Origin: Dama dama
Lineage: Eukaryota; Chordata; Mammalia; Artiodactyla; Cervidae
Reading direction: 5' to 3'
Assembly: GCF_033118175.1 (NCBI RefSeq)
Contig: NC_083681.1
Coordinates: 16,944,001 to 17,008,000 of the forward strand
DNA length: 64,000 nt
The number at the start of each line of letters is the position of its first letter. The stretch's first letter is position 1. A model generated the notes under the pieces. It saw only the letters and a program-made list of their open reading frames with translations. It made no database searches and was not told the origin of the DNA. Made by a program: the position numbers and the translations under genes. Of the stretch, positions 24,606-36,345 are shown one piece after another.

Positions 24606-26240
24606 TTCAGTTTAGTTCAGGGCAGTTCAGTCGCTCAGTCATGTCTGACTCTTTGCAACCCCATGGACTGCAGCACGTCAGGTTTCCCTGTCCATCACCA
24701 ACACTGGGAGCTTGCTCAAACTCATGTCCATTGAGTCAGTGATGCCATCCAATTATCTCATCCTCTGTCGCCCCCTTCTCCTGCCTTCAATCTCCCCCAG
24801 CATCAGGGTCTTTTTCCAGTGAGTCAGTTCTTTGCATCAGGTGGCCAAAGTATTGGAGCTTCAGCATCAGTCCTTCTAACGAATAGTCAAGGTTGATTTC
24901 CTTTAGGATGGACTGGTTGGATCTCCTTGCACTCCAAGGGACTCTCAAGAGTCTTCTCTAGCACCACAGTTCAAAAGCAGCAATTCTTCAGCACTCAGCT
25001 TTCTTCATGGTCCAACTCTCACATCCATACATGACTACTGGAAAAACCATAGCCTTGACTAGACGGACCTTTGTCGGCAAAGTAATGTCTCTGCTTTTAA
25101 ACATGCTGTTTAGGTTGATCCAAGAATGAAGTATCTTTTAATTTCATGGCTTCAGTCACCATCTACAATGATTTTGGAGCCCAAGAAAATAAAGTCTGTT
25201 GCTGTTTCCCCACCTATTTGCCATGAAGTGATGGGACTGGATGCCATGATCTTCATTTTTTGAATGTTGAGTTTTAAGTCAACTTTTTCACTCTCCTTTT
25301 ACTTTCATCAAGAGGCTCTTCAGGTCCTCTTCACTTTCTGCCATAAGGGTGGTGTCATCTGCATATCTGAGGTTATTGATATTTCTCCTGGCAATCTTGA
25401 TTCCAGGCTGTGCTTCATCCCGTCCGGCATTTTGCATGATGTACTCTGCATATAAGTTAAGTAAGCAGGGTGACAATAAATAGCCTTGACGTACTCCTTT
25501 TCCTATTCCAGTTTGTTATGTCCAGTTCTAACTGTTTCTTCTTGACCTGCATACAGATTTCTCAGGAGGCAGGTAGGGTGGTCTGGTATTCTCATCTCCT
25601 GAAGAATTTTTCAGTTTGCTGTGATCCACACAGTCAAAGGCTTTGGCATAGTCAGTGAAGCAAAAGTAGATGTCTTTCTGGAACTCTCTTGCTTTTTTGA
25701 TGACCCAACAGATGTTGGCAATTTGATCTCTGGATCCTCTGCCTTTTCTAAATCCAGCTTGAACATCTGGAAGTTCTCAGCTCAAGTACTGTTGAAGCCT
25801 GGCTTGGACAATTTTGAGCATTACTTGCTAGTGTGTGAGATGAGCGCAATTGTGCAGTAGTTTGAGCATTCTTTGACATTGCCTTTCTTTGGGATTGGAG
25901 TGAAAACTGACCTTTTCCTGTCCTGTGGCCACTGCTGAGTTTTCCAAATTTGCTGGCATATTGAGTGCAGCACTATCAAAGCTTCATCTTTTAGGATTTA
26001 AAATAGCTCAGTTGGAATTCCATCACCTCCTCTAGCTTTGTTTGTGGAGATGCGTTCTAAGGCCCACTTGACTTCAGACTCCCGGATGTCTGGCTCTTGG
26101 TGAGTGATCACACCATCATGGTTATCTGGGTCACTAAGATCTGTTTTGTATAGTTCTTTTGTGTATTCTTGCCACCTTTTCTTAAAATCTGTTCTGTTGG
26201 GTCTATACTGTTTAAGCGTGCTTCTCAGTATGAATCATGA
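24606..26240 (-). mobile_element. BovB (RTE) LINE, 5'-truncated copy
   Basis: This is the 3' half of a BovB element in minus orientation. The 3' end is at about 24606 (RC of gttcagtcgctcagtcatgtc). It contains the RT segment with LRYADDTTLMAESEEDLKSLL, split here as LRYADD and TTLMAESEED, with YADD at 25354-25365. The open stretch 25288-25476 is short and flanking stops show decay. The 5' break near 26240 coincides with the insertion of a CHR SINE. It is closely related to the copy at 45340-49112 but lies in the opposite orientation, 20 kb away. Confidence 0.85.
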
Positions 26241-26241
26241 G

Positions 26242-26583
26242 GGTTTTTTTTTTTTTTTTTTTTAATACTCTAAACTAGGTGTTTTCGGCTTGTTTTCTAC
26301 AATTAGCGTATTTGGCTGCTTTGAGTCCTAGTCACGGCATGCGGGATCTGCATTGTGCCGTGTGGCTCTTTCATTGTGTGCAGACTCTGGTTGTGGCGCA
26401 CAGGCTTAGTTGCTCTGTGGCATGTAGGGTCCTAGCTCCCCGACCAGGGATCCAATCTGTGTCCTCTGCATAGGCTTCACTGCTCTGTGGCATGTAGGGT
26501 CCTACCTCCCCGACCAGGGATCCGATCTGTGTCTTCTGCATTGCAAGGTGGATCTTAAGCACTGGCCCACCAGAGAAGTCCCA
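26242..26583 (-). mobile_element. CHR-type tRNA SINE with internal 70-bp tandem duplication
   Basis: The poly-T start (26242-26263) and the end caccagagaagtccc mark an antisense ruminant CHR-type SINE. A 9-bp target-site duplication AATCATGAG flanks it (26233-26241 and 26584-26592). Inside, 26402-26471 is followed directly by a near-identical 70-bp copy at 26472-26541. The SINE sits at the 5' break of the BovB copy. Confidence 0.8.
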
Positions 26584-26592
26584 AATCATGAG

Positions 26593-27259
26593 CTATTGTG
26601 ATGATTTGGGACTCAGTCTGCTACTTGTGGTCCCCGCCAGACTGTCATGGGAGGCGCCACTCCAGCTCTGTTTCTCAAATACAAAGGGGCCCTGCACCTG
26701 CCATCAGCTCTCTCATCCCTGGGACAGGCCTGTTATCTGTTTGCACATCCTGTCTTGCTGTAGGGTCATGCCCATCTCAGCTCTGCTATAAGGCCATAGG
26801 TTTTGAGGCTGTCAAAGGAACAGTCCTCAAGCATTGTCTGCTGTGTTCCCACGATCCTGGACCCCAGTCTCCTGGATCTGACACTGGGAGAAATCCCAAC
26901 CTCCGAGCCTGGAAGGATGTCTCTGTGAAATCTCTTGGCTCTTTAGACACGTGAGTTACACGTGACGCTCTTCTTGGGTGATGCCCTGATCGATCCACTC
27001 CACACCCATCACATCTCCATTTATTGCTCCCAGGCAGGAAAGTGTGCAGAGGTCTGAAAAGCCCCGATGCCCACGCAGCATCAGCACAGATGGCTCCATC
27101 TGCCCCAAAAAGCGCTAAACGGGCTGTGGAAGGGCCCAGTTCTGACTCAGCTGGCACTTCACCATGGCCTTGGGAAGGTGCCCCAGTTCTGTTCTCGTTC
27201 TCCCAGCTGTGTAACAAGGAATCACATGGCCATCCCTAGGCAGCTTTAATAGCATATAA
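26593..27259. other. Intergenic, no gene seen
   Basis: Unique sequence; frames up to 143 codons show no known motif. Confidence 0.5.
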
Positions 27260-27273
27260 CCAAATAGCAATAG

Positions 27274-27490
27274 GGGGTTCCCTGGTGGCTTAATTGGTAA
27301 AGAACCCGCCTATCAGTGCGGGAGATACAAATTACGCAGGTTCAGTCCCTGGGCCAGACGACCCACTGGCGACATAGCACCCTGCTCCAGGTATTCTTGC
27401 CTGGGAAATTCCATGGACAGAGGAGTCTGGCGGGCTACAGTCCTTGGAGTCACAAAGAGTTGGACTTGACTGAGTGTGCATGCACTCCAC
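27274..27490 (+). mobile_element. Bov-tA SINE with target-site duplication
   Basis: The copy is flanked by CCAAATAGCAATA (27260-27272) and CCAAATGGCAATA (27492-27504), 12 of 13 identical. Confidence 0.9.
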
Positions 27491-27849
27491 TCCAAATGGC
27501 AATAAAAGACATACTTAGGTTCATTTTGCACAGAGTGGGAATGTTACTAAGTAGAGATTTCACATTTATCAGCTACTCATTGGCTGTCTGGTATTACTCT
27601 ACAAAAAGCAAAGGTGGATGCTGTTTGTTACCAGAAGCTCTAATGCAAAGGGCTCTCCTCCAGCTCACTGTGATGGCCTTGATTGAGAGACACAGAGGAC
27701 TGAGCAATTGGTGGCTCTGCCCTTTCCGCTGTGTTTATTACTGAGGTATGACGTCAGCTGCACTGTCGGGACAGCCTGAGTGCATGAATTCACTGGGAAA
27801 GGAGAGCAGTGATCAGACAGCAGGAAGAAACGGGAAAGGGAATTTTGTA

Positions 27850-28012
27850 TTTTTTAAGATATAAACTATTGACTTATAATTTAAAAATTATTACTATTTG
27901 GCAGCAGTGCATGACCAAATGTGGGATTTTAGTTTCCCAACCAGGGATCAAGCTCAGACCCCAGGCAATGAAAGCATGGAATTGCAACTACTGAACTGCC
28001 AGGGAATTCCCA
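27850..28012 (-). mobile_element. CHR-type SINE
   Basis: ttttagtttcccaaccaggg and ctgaactgccagggaattcc mark the complement of a CHR-type SINE. Confidence 0.65.
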
Positions 28013-28104
28013 AACATATATTTTTTTTTAATTTTAAATAAAGACAGTGCTTATGGCTATTGGCTCCAACTACCTCCCTTCCAGGTGAAATGAAATTGAG
28101 AAAG

Positions 28105-28215
28105 TAAATAGGGAAGTGAGAGGGGAGGGCAGGGAGCACGCCTGGCTCCTCCCCTCCGTGGCTCTCCCGGCTCCTCCCACTTCCTGGCTCTCCCGGCTCC
28201 TCCACCTCCGTGGCT
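28105..28215 (+). repeat. Short tandem repeat ctcctcc/gtggctctcccgg
   Basis: ggctcctcccctccgtggct, ggctcctcccacttcctggc and ggctcctccacctccgtggc are three imperfect units of roughly 30 bases. Confidence 0.7.
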
Positions 28216-28299
28216 CTGTTGGAGAGGCTGGGACAGGACAGCTGATGGGCCCTGCTGGTGGCCATGAAGCTTGCAGACACAGGAGAAGGGGGAAGAGAA

Positions 28300-28700
28300 A
28301 GAGAATCTGAACGATGGACAGATGTATATGTATAACTGAATTACTTTGCTGTACCCCCGAAACTGGAAGGACTGATGCTGAAGCTGAAACCCCAATACTT
28401 TGGCCACCTCATGCGATGCACTCATGCCATTGGAAAAGACCCTGATGCTGGGAGGGATTGGGGGCAGGAGGAGAAGGGGACGACAGAGGGTGAGATGGCT
28501 GGATGGCGTCACCGACTCGATGGACATGAGTTTGAGTAAACTCCGGGAGGTGGTGATGGACAGGGAGGCCTGGCGTGCTGCAGTCCATGGGGTCGCAAAG
28601 AGCTGAATACAACTGAGCGACTGAACTGAACTGAACTGAACACCTGAAACTAAAACGACACTGTAAATCAACTGTATCCAACATAAAATTAAAAAATTTA
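28300..28700 (+). mobile_element. L1 3'UTR remnant split by BovB fragment
   Basis: The halves 28320-28366 and 28641-28695 together read as the common L1 3' end (taactgaattactttgctgt, then gtaaatcaactgtatccaac and an A-rich end). The plus-oriented insertion between them is younger. Confidence 0.65.
28367..28640 (+). mobile_element. BovB 3'-end (ART2A-like) fragment inserted in an L1 3'UTR
   Basis: The segment runs from ggaaggactgatgctgaagc to the terminal ctgaactgaactgaactgaa repeat, which is the BovB 3' tail. It is flanked on the left by ctttgctgtacccccgaaact and on the right by acctgaaactaaaacgacac. These are the two halves of an L1 3'UTR, so the short repeat around CGAAACT/TGAAACT is the likely target-site duplication. 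Confidence 0.75.
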
Positions 28701-29242
28701 CCCCCCACTCCCCAAAAATAGAAGAGGGAAAAGATGCAGCCCCAGCTGGGGATGGCAGTAGCTGGCTGGGAAATCAGCCAAATCCTTGCTTCCCAATTGC
28801 CAAGGGTGATGGGGTCTTAACAGGTCTGTCCAGGAAAGCTGGTTTACACACCCCAACAACGATGTGCAGGGAGCAATGTATTTCTTGTACCCAGAATCTC
28901 AGTTAGACTTACAGGCAGAGGCTGCCTGATATAAGGGAAGATTTTGACTTGTAGGCACCCAAGCCTAGGCTCAAATGCCACCCTGACACTTATCTGGGTA
29001 AGTGTGGACCCTGGTTACTTGCAGAAGCTCTCTGAATCCCCCCTTACTTGCTATTCTGAGGCCCCAGTGCAGTGACTGATAAATAAAATGCTCACCCAGA
29101 GAAGGTGATCAGTTCACCTCAGTCTCCCCTCCTCTTCCTTCAGGAGAGGAATCGCTAGAGGAATCTCTACCTCTGGCTTCCCCTCAGGATCTGAGATGTG
29201 CTAGGTGCATAATTAATTTTCAGTAGTAGCATGATTAAGTGA

Positions 29243-29470
29243 GGAGTTCCCTGGTAGTGCCGTGGTCAAGAATCCCCCTGCCGATGCAGGAGACATAGGA
29301 GACATGGGTTTGATCCTTGGTTGGGAAGATCATCCGGAGAAGGAAATGACAACCTATTCCAATATTCTTGCCTGGAAAATTCCATGCACAAGAGGAGTCT
29401 GGCGGGCTATAGTCTGTGGGGTTGCGGTCAGACATAATTGAGCAACTGAGCCACACACACACACGCATGC
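29243..29470 (+). mobile_element. Bov-tA SINE
   Basis: gagttccctggtagtgccgt to gagcaactgagccacacaca with a (ca)n tail. Flanks share TAAGTGA. Confidence 0.88.
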
Positions 29471-29953
29471 ACAATATGGTAAGTGAATCATGAACTGGGC
29501 TTCTGTTTACAGGCTATTCCTAAAGCTAAAGATTTGAAAAATCTGATATACACTTTACAAAATGAAAGAGCCAGGGGCAAGACAGGAATCAATGTCATCA
29601 ACATCACTGGACAAAGTCAGACTGGGCTCATGTTGAGCTGGGTTACGCCAGGAAAATGTTTTTCTCGGGGCCAAAGGCTAGGACACTGGATGGAAAATGA
29701 GCCTGTCAGAGCTGGCAGCTTTTCTGGATAGACACAGAGCAGGCCGGGCTGGGCCTGAGCCACCAGCTGGGGCCATGGCACTGTCAAGTCCTTGGGATCC
29801 CAATGTCACCAGACAGGAATCACCAACTGGGGCTTGGACGGGCACATGGAAATGTTACAAGGCCTTGGAGGAACTCGGGGGCAGCATTTGGCCAAGCCTG
29901 ACACATACTGCAAGTTTGGGCCTGCTTCTTAGCTCTTAGCTCTCCCTCAACTG

Positions 29954-30088
29954 GAGAGGGAAATGGCAACCTACTCCAGTGTTCTTGCCTGGAGAATCCC
30001 AGGGACGGAGGAGCCTGGCAGGCTGCTGTCTATGGGGTTGCACAGAGTCTTACACGACTGATGCGACTTAACAGCAGCAGCGGCAGCC
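29954..30088 (+). mobile_element. 5'-truncated Bov-tA SINE
   Basis: A 3' half-SINE with the duplication CCCTCAACTG at 29944-29953 and 30089-30098, so it was truncated at integration. Confidence 0.88.
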
Positions 30089-30581
30089 CCCTCAACTGCT
30101 GGGAAAATGCTATGGGGTAGCTGGGGGAGGGGCAATGACGGAACATAGACGTCAATAATCTCCCCTCTTCCATACAAAGGAACACTAGGCAGCCACCAAA
30201 GATGACAGGCATATACACACTGGTAGAGAAATCTGCCTGGGATCTATTAGTGAGTGAATAAAATATGTTACGTGAAATAGCATGATTGTAATTTTAAAAT
30301 TAATACTTGTTCACATGTATCTGTACACCTACTTATTTGGCTGTACACAACTGTCCACAGTGGTGACTTACAGGCATTTAGAGGGGGAGGTAGCTTCTAT
30401 TTTGTGCACTTCCTTATGGGATTGATTTTGTAACTAATGTGCCTGTTTTTTTCAGCACAATTTTACTCTAGCTTCCCTCTTCTGGTTTCCCTGAAAACTA
30501 TCATTGAACACATGAAAGCAGCAGCTTGGGAGAACTCATATTTGGTTGAAATGTTAATTAGCATCTCCTCTGGATACAGGG

Positions 30582-30808
30582 TGGCATACCAGGCAGCTCA
30601 GAGGTAAAGAAACTACCTGCCAATGCTGGAGGCGCAGGAGACGAGGGTTTGATCCTTGGGTCGGGACGATCCCCTGGGGAAGGAAATGGCAACCCACTCC
30701 AGTATTCTTGCCTGGAGAATCCCATGGCCAGAGGAGAATGGCAGGCTGTACGGTCCATGGGGTCACAAAAGAATCGGACATGGCTTAGCGACTAAACAAC
30801 AACAATCT
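30582..30808 (+). mobile_element. Bov-tA SINE
   Basis: Full-length copy, ggcataccaggcagctcaga to ggcttagcgactaaacaaca. Confidence 0.9.
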
Positions 30809-30960
30809 GCCACTCACAAACTCTAGAATTTTGGGCAAGAGACTTAGTTCTCTGCCTCTTAGTTTTACCTCCAATGAAATGAGGATCTAGTAACAGTGTC
30901 GGCCTCAGGGTGACCATAAGAATTCAACGTCCTAAGGTAGGAGTGGGTCACAGGAGCATG

Positions 30961-31084
30961 TGTGGTCAGTAGCTTCAGCCTTGTCCCAGTCTTTGCAACC
31001 CCATGGACTGCAGCCCGCCCGGCTCCTCTGTCCATGGGATCCTCCAGGCAAGAATACTGGCGTGGGCTGCCATGCCCTCCTCCA
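30961..31084 (-). mobile_element. 5'-truncated Bov-tA SINE with 15-bp duplication
   Basis: An antisense 3' half. GGTCACAGGAGCATG is perfectly repeated at 30946-30960 and 31085-31099, indicating a recent insertion. Confidence 0.92.
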
Positions 31085-31523
31085 GGTCACAGGAGCATGG
31101 GGTGCAGAAAAACAATAAATAAGTGTCGGCTAGTCCTCATTGCTCTGGTGTCCCTGTCAAGGATGGAGGGGGGTGAGGTGGGAGGCAGGGGCTCATGCCG
31201 TTGTCCACATGAGAGATGAGGTCTTGAGCTAAGGCTGTGAGGATGGAGACAGTGAAAGCGGGGAGACAATCTGGGAAGGTGGAGTGCGCAGGCAGGAACA
31301 GGGGAGGGAGGGGCCGGGGTGACTTGGGTTCCCAGCAGAGGTGACGGAGAGGATGCGACAGCCAGCAGAGCAGAGGGGGATGGGAAGGCGCCAGGTCTGG
31401 GGAAACCCACACAGAGGTCCATCAGGAACAGCCCATGAGTTCATTTGGCCAAGACTCAAATGTACTTCAGTTTTACATCAGCATCTCTGGACCCCGAGTT
31501 CTGGGGGCTAAGGACCTGTCTGA

Positions 31524-31544
31524 CAAAAAAAAAAAAAAAAAAAA
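31524..31544 (+). repeat. Poly-A tract
   Basis: About 21 consecutive A between gac and gagtggga. Confidence 0.95.
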
Positions 31545-31591
31545 GAGTGGGATCCTAGCCTGAGAGTGGGTCTGTGACCACACCTAACAGT

Positions 31592-31792
31592 GAACGTCTT
31601 ACGTCGCTCAGTCACGTCCGACTCTGCGACCCCACGGACTGTAGCCCACCAGGCTCCTCTGTCCATGGGATTCTTCAGGTAAGAATACTAGAGTGGGTTG
31701 CCATGCCCTTCTCCAGGGGATCTTCGCGACCCGGGAATCAAACCCGGGTCTCCTGCATTGCAGGCAAATTCTTTACCATATGAGCCCCCAGG
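31592..31792 (-). mobile_element. Bov-tA SINE
   Basis: cgtcgctcagtcacgtccga to attctttaccatatgagccc, antisense full-length copy rich in CpG, hence probably young. Confidence 0.9.
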
Positions 31793-32337
31793 TCCCTTCT
31801 CCCTGGTGCTGCCCCCTAGGTGTACCTGCATCAAAACACACTCAAGTTGCTCTGCATTAAGTCCTTACCTTATGAAGAGACCAGAGGCTTGAATTCAGTT
31901 TGTCCATCCACACAGGCCTCCCCCTGGAAATACATTTCCAAAAGAGCCTCAAAAATGCTTCCCCCGCTCCCCAACTAGCCATTTGCCTACCAATTCTCTC
32001 TAGAACTATTAAAAACAAAATCCAGAAAACCACCCAAAATAAGACCAGTTAAAGTCAAAAACCATGATGTAGTACAGGGGAGAAAGACGAGGACTTAGAG
32101 AAGTCTGCCCAGGCTAGACTGGCAGCCGGGCATGCACCGTGCTTCTCGGAAGTGCTTCCTCATCGGAAACTCTGGGGTGAAGAGGCACCCACCTCCCTCA
32201 GAGGTTGCAAAGGAGAAGCAATATTCCAAAGCCAACCCAGTAAATGTCAGGTCCTCCCTCCCTCAAACAATCAGGGGATGGAAACCAAGCAGGATTTAAG
32301 CTCTGTAGTATGTTTCCAACACAAGGACTAAGGTTCA

Positions 32338-32545
32338 CATTGTGTGTGCTCCGTCATGTCCTACTCTTTGCAGCTTCATGGACTGTAGCCCGCCAGGCTC
32401 CTCTGTCCATGGGATTCTCCAGGCCAGAACACTGGGGTGGGTTGCCATTTCCTCCTCCAGGGGATCATCCTGATCCAGGGATTGAACCCGTGTCTCCTGC
32501 ACTGCTGGGTGGATTATTTCCCACTGAGCCACCTGGGAAGCCCCA
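32338..32545 (-). mobile_element. Bov-tA SINE
   Basis: gtgtgtgctccgtcatgtcc to gagccacctgggaagcccc, antisense. Confidence 0.9.
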
Positions 32546-34289
32546 GGATTTGGCGCACTGCTGATAAACTCTGGCTACCTCCTGTGGTCAATAGATTCAC
32601 TTTATTTTACTCCTAATTACCCAACTACATAGTCTGCAAGCCCTATACTCTGTCCTCACACGAAGAACTTGGGAAGAGTCACCATTTGACAGGAAGCCAC
32701 ATCAGATGGGAAGGGTCTCCTTCTGGGGCTCCATAAGGGGAGTTTGGAGGGAGACAGACTCGCCAAGAGAGGACATCTGCCTGCCAGGAACGCGGTGGCT
32801 AAAGGGAGCACGTGGGAGACAGGGCGGTGCCTGATAAAAGGGCACTGGAAACAGGGAAACGGCAAAAGCTCCTCTTATTTCATCATCACTGAACTCTCTA
32901 TATTTTAAGAAAGGCATTTCAGAGCTCCTGGTTTATTTCTCATTTGGGACCTGCCTCCTGACAAGATGAGCCCAGGCAATCTAAAAGGCATCGCTACTAT
33001 TCCCTGAGGTGCAGAGGCCCTGGCCCAGGATTCAGGACAGAGGCCAGAGCTTGCGGGCTGACTCTCTCCAGCAGCAGACACGGGGTTAGGGCAGGGAGAT
33101 GGCAGAGGGGGACGCCCAGCTCAGGAGCCCCCCTCTCCTCCTCTGAGCCCCAAGGCATGCGGGTCCTCCAGCTGTGACTCCCGAAGTCACGCTGGGAGGT
33201 GGAGGCTGGGGGCTGCCCAGTTTGCCCTTTATTCTCCCGCGTCACATCTGCATGCATGCGGGGGTCCAGAGGTCCCCACAGAGAAGAGCTCCTTTGGGTG
33301 GAAGGCAGGACAGGTAAGAATGCAAGCACTCAGCCCCTACCTACATTTTATTGCAAGTGCACGGGCTCCTGGTCAGATATACCTGGGTTCCAATCCTGCC
33401 ATGTTTCACACGTGACTTGCCCGAGGTTTTTGAGCCTCAGTTTCCTTGTCTTTAAAATGGGGCCAACCAGGTTGCTGTTTAGACTGAAGGCAGGAATGCG
33501 TGCAGGCCACAACAGCCATCACTGCAGACTAGAGGGGGGCCCCGCGCTCTCCCCACACTCACACTGAGGAAGCCTTTGCCAAGCCTGGGTTGGGGGGTGG
33601 GCTGGGCAGGCAAGAGAGGCTTCCGCTAAAAGACAAAGGACTAGAGAACAAACAGGGCGCCTCGTCCTCCCTGATAGTGTTCCCAGGCCACTGTCCCCTC
33701 GGGACGACTCTGCACCCGGGGACTCTCCCGGCATCTATTCTGAGGCCCCCACCGTTTACCACGTGACTTCTATCAAAGCCCCCCACACTTCCCATGACCC
33801 TAAGAAACTAACAAGGCAGCAACATCTGCCACGTCCGTCATGGGGTGCGGAGACATGTCTGACCCCAGCCCAGACTCAGGGCCCAGGCTACTCAGGTTAA
33901 TTCCTGCGTAACGCTGGTCGCTGGCAGGCCCTGAGCCCAGGGCCGTCCAAAGGGGACGCTGAGATGCCATCCAAGTGGCCACTATCTCCTGGGCCCACGT
34001 CCCCGTGTTTCCTCTTTCCGTATTTGTCTGGAGGGGTGGGTGGTGGGTGGACGGCAAGCTCCAGTGGCCTGGATGACTCATTTCCTCCTTGGGATCAACA
34101 GCAGGAGTTCCACAAGGAGGGGTGGTGCTGGAGGGGTGCAGTGGGGGACTGGAGGCCTCTGGAAGCAAAACAGCAAGTGAGGCCGCCTCCAGAAGTAAAA
34201 CGAGATGAAATTCAACCCACACTGACTGAGCGCTGGGTACATAAGTTCCTGGGAAAGGAAAAGAGCAAATGAGAGGGAAAAAAACTGTT
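32546..34289. other. Downstream flank of AMOTL1, no gene seen
   Basis: GC-rich unique sequence with a MIR piece (33385-33480, plus). The 169-codon minus frame at 33800-34309 overlaps the poly(A) signal and shows no known motif. Confidence 0.5.
33385..33480 (+). repeat. MIR SINE
   Basis: gggttccaatcctgccatgt and tcagtttccttgtctttaaa are the MIR core. Confidence 0.6.
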
Positions 34290-34308
34290 TTGTTTTTTTT
34301 TAAATCCA

Positions 34309-34314
34309 TTTATT
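34309..34314 (-). terminator. Candidate AMOTL1 poly(A) signal AATAAA
   Basis: On the minus strand AATAAA is followed 25-50 bases later by a U-rich stretch (GTTTTTTTCCC, then TTGCTCTTTTCC), the usual layout of a cleavage site with a downstream element. Cleavage would fall near 34280-34298. Other hexamers occur further downstream, for example near 33344, so this is the best but not the only candidate. Confidence 0.55.
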
Positions 34315-36209
34315 ATATACAATATTAAGGCACAAATTTAAGCAGCAAAGGATAGGAAAATCTTTGGCTGACCAACAGGATCAATATTTGCTGTGGGGGA
34401 CATACCGTCTTCCTGAATTTCCCTGCTCTGTACACAGACCCATCCGGCCGTTACAGCTCTGGGCTCCCCGCCCCCCAGGACAGACCAGCCATACAAAGAT
34501 GCCAGAATGTTACATCAGAGTCTGCTGGACAGAACGCAGCACTCGCAGCCGGCAGAAAGCGCGGTGGCACCCAGGCCAGCGGGGTTCCGGCCGAGGTGGG
34601 TGCCCGCCCCGCCCCGCCTCACAGAACATCCCAGATTCTGCTCCGCAAAAGGGGGAAAACACCTTAAATCAAAGAAAACCACTATGGGCCAGTCTGTTTA
34701 CATCCCGGTTTGTAATAAATACTTACAGGTGTCTCTATGTGAACAGAATTCTAGGTAAACCACACGGAAACATACCACTGGGCAGCAGAAATTCAGGAGC
34801 TGATACAGGAGAATGCTGTATATGGACTCCATTATACTGAAAACAATACTTTAATTCTGTGAAGAAGCAAAGTTTCACGACAAAGAAACACCCCGGTTTT
34901 GGCCTAATATGACAATAACATGCACTTAAGTCTAACACGGTTTTACAGAATTCCGACTGGAGGCAGATAGATACTCATGAATGTGTGCTTACATCCGTGT
35001 GTACACAGAGGTGTGAACACGTACAAGGCGTGACAAGAGAGCAGCTTTTTAAAAAAATCCATTGGAAGTTATATGTACTAGTGATTACTGTCTTCCTTTG
35101 AAGTGGTCACCCTGAAAGGAGTCCAAAGACGCAGCATCCCCAGGAACGTCTTAGGGACTTTTTTTTTTTAAAAAAAGAAAGAGCCAAAAGGATGTAACTT
35201 ACCTTCATCACCCATCTTTACTTATCCAACTGAGTCAATGACTTGGGTTTATTTCCAAACTTAAACCCATCCTCAAAGGATGACGATCCCTCATCTCTAA
35301 GGATAACCAGAGGAACATACCAGGCCCCCAAATCCATCCTCACAGAGGTGTTTACAGAATGTTTCTACTTGGATAGCACCTCAGTCATCGACAAGAGTTT
35401 CACAAGGTAGGGTGAGATGAAACACTTGGATCTTCTGGATATTAAGAAAAGAAACTCAACATACAATCTTAGAGCCACATCTCATATGTATGCACTGACA
35501 ATATATACAGGTCTTTTTTTTTTTTTTAATGCATGTCTTTAGATACCTTTAAATTACCAAACAAGAAAAGGGGTACTACTTAAAAGTGAGAGGAAAAAAA
35601 AAAAAACTGCTTATTAGGTCCAGAAGAAATCCATTTACTGAAGTGCTAACCTTTTCATGCTCCCAGCTGATCAGCTTCTGGTAACTTCTTAATGACTCTG
35701 CCCATCTTCCATGGAGCCACACACCAGGGACACCCACTGAACAACCCTCATGGTGAATGAAGACATTCTAAACACACTGATTAATTAGCAGCAAAAAAAA
35801 AAAAAAAAAAAAAAACAGAAGAGAAAAAATAACATTTGTAAAGCCTACACCGCAGCTGCGTCGAGCTTAGGGATAAGCGGGCAGTTGTGGGCAGGATGTT
35901 CTGTGTTAAAAGACACTCTGACTCCCTCATATCAGAGCCACAGTCCTCCCTGGCTCAGGAGGAGTGTGAGATCACAGGGGGCACACAGAAGCATGCCCAC
36001 CGGCGCCAGGGCACACACACTGGCTGCAGGACTTTGTTTTGGAAGACACACCTCTCTGCTCACGTGAGCTCCCTGCCTCCAAACCTTGCAACCCGCCACC
36101 TACTCTCCATGGCCTCCTGGAACCCTGCCTCTCCTGACATCTGTGTTCATACCAGGCTCTGGGACTCAGGCTGCAGTGGGGGGAGTTTCTATTGCCATCA
36201 GCTACCAAA

Positions 36210-36345
36210 TGGAGAAGGAAACGGCCACCCACTCCAGTGTTCTTGCCTGGAGAATCCCATGGACAGAGGAGCCTGGTGGGCTACATGCAGTCCATGGGGT
36301 CGCAAGAGTCAGACATGACTTAGAGACTAAATCAGCAGCACTGCA
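36210..36345 (+). mobile_element. 5'-truncated Bov-tA SINE in AMOTL1 3'UTR
   Basis: ggagaaggaaacggccaccc to gacttagagactaaatcagc, antisense to the inferred transcript. Confidence 0.88.

Noticed and set aside
28057..28671. 204-codon minus-strand ORF
   Set aside because: It reads the complement of the BovB 3' tail and the adjacent ctcctcc repeat; not a gene.
33800..34309. 169-codon minus-strand ORF
   Set aside because: It starts at the AMOTL1 poly(A) region, lacks known motifs and has no splice or promoter context.
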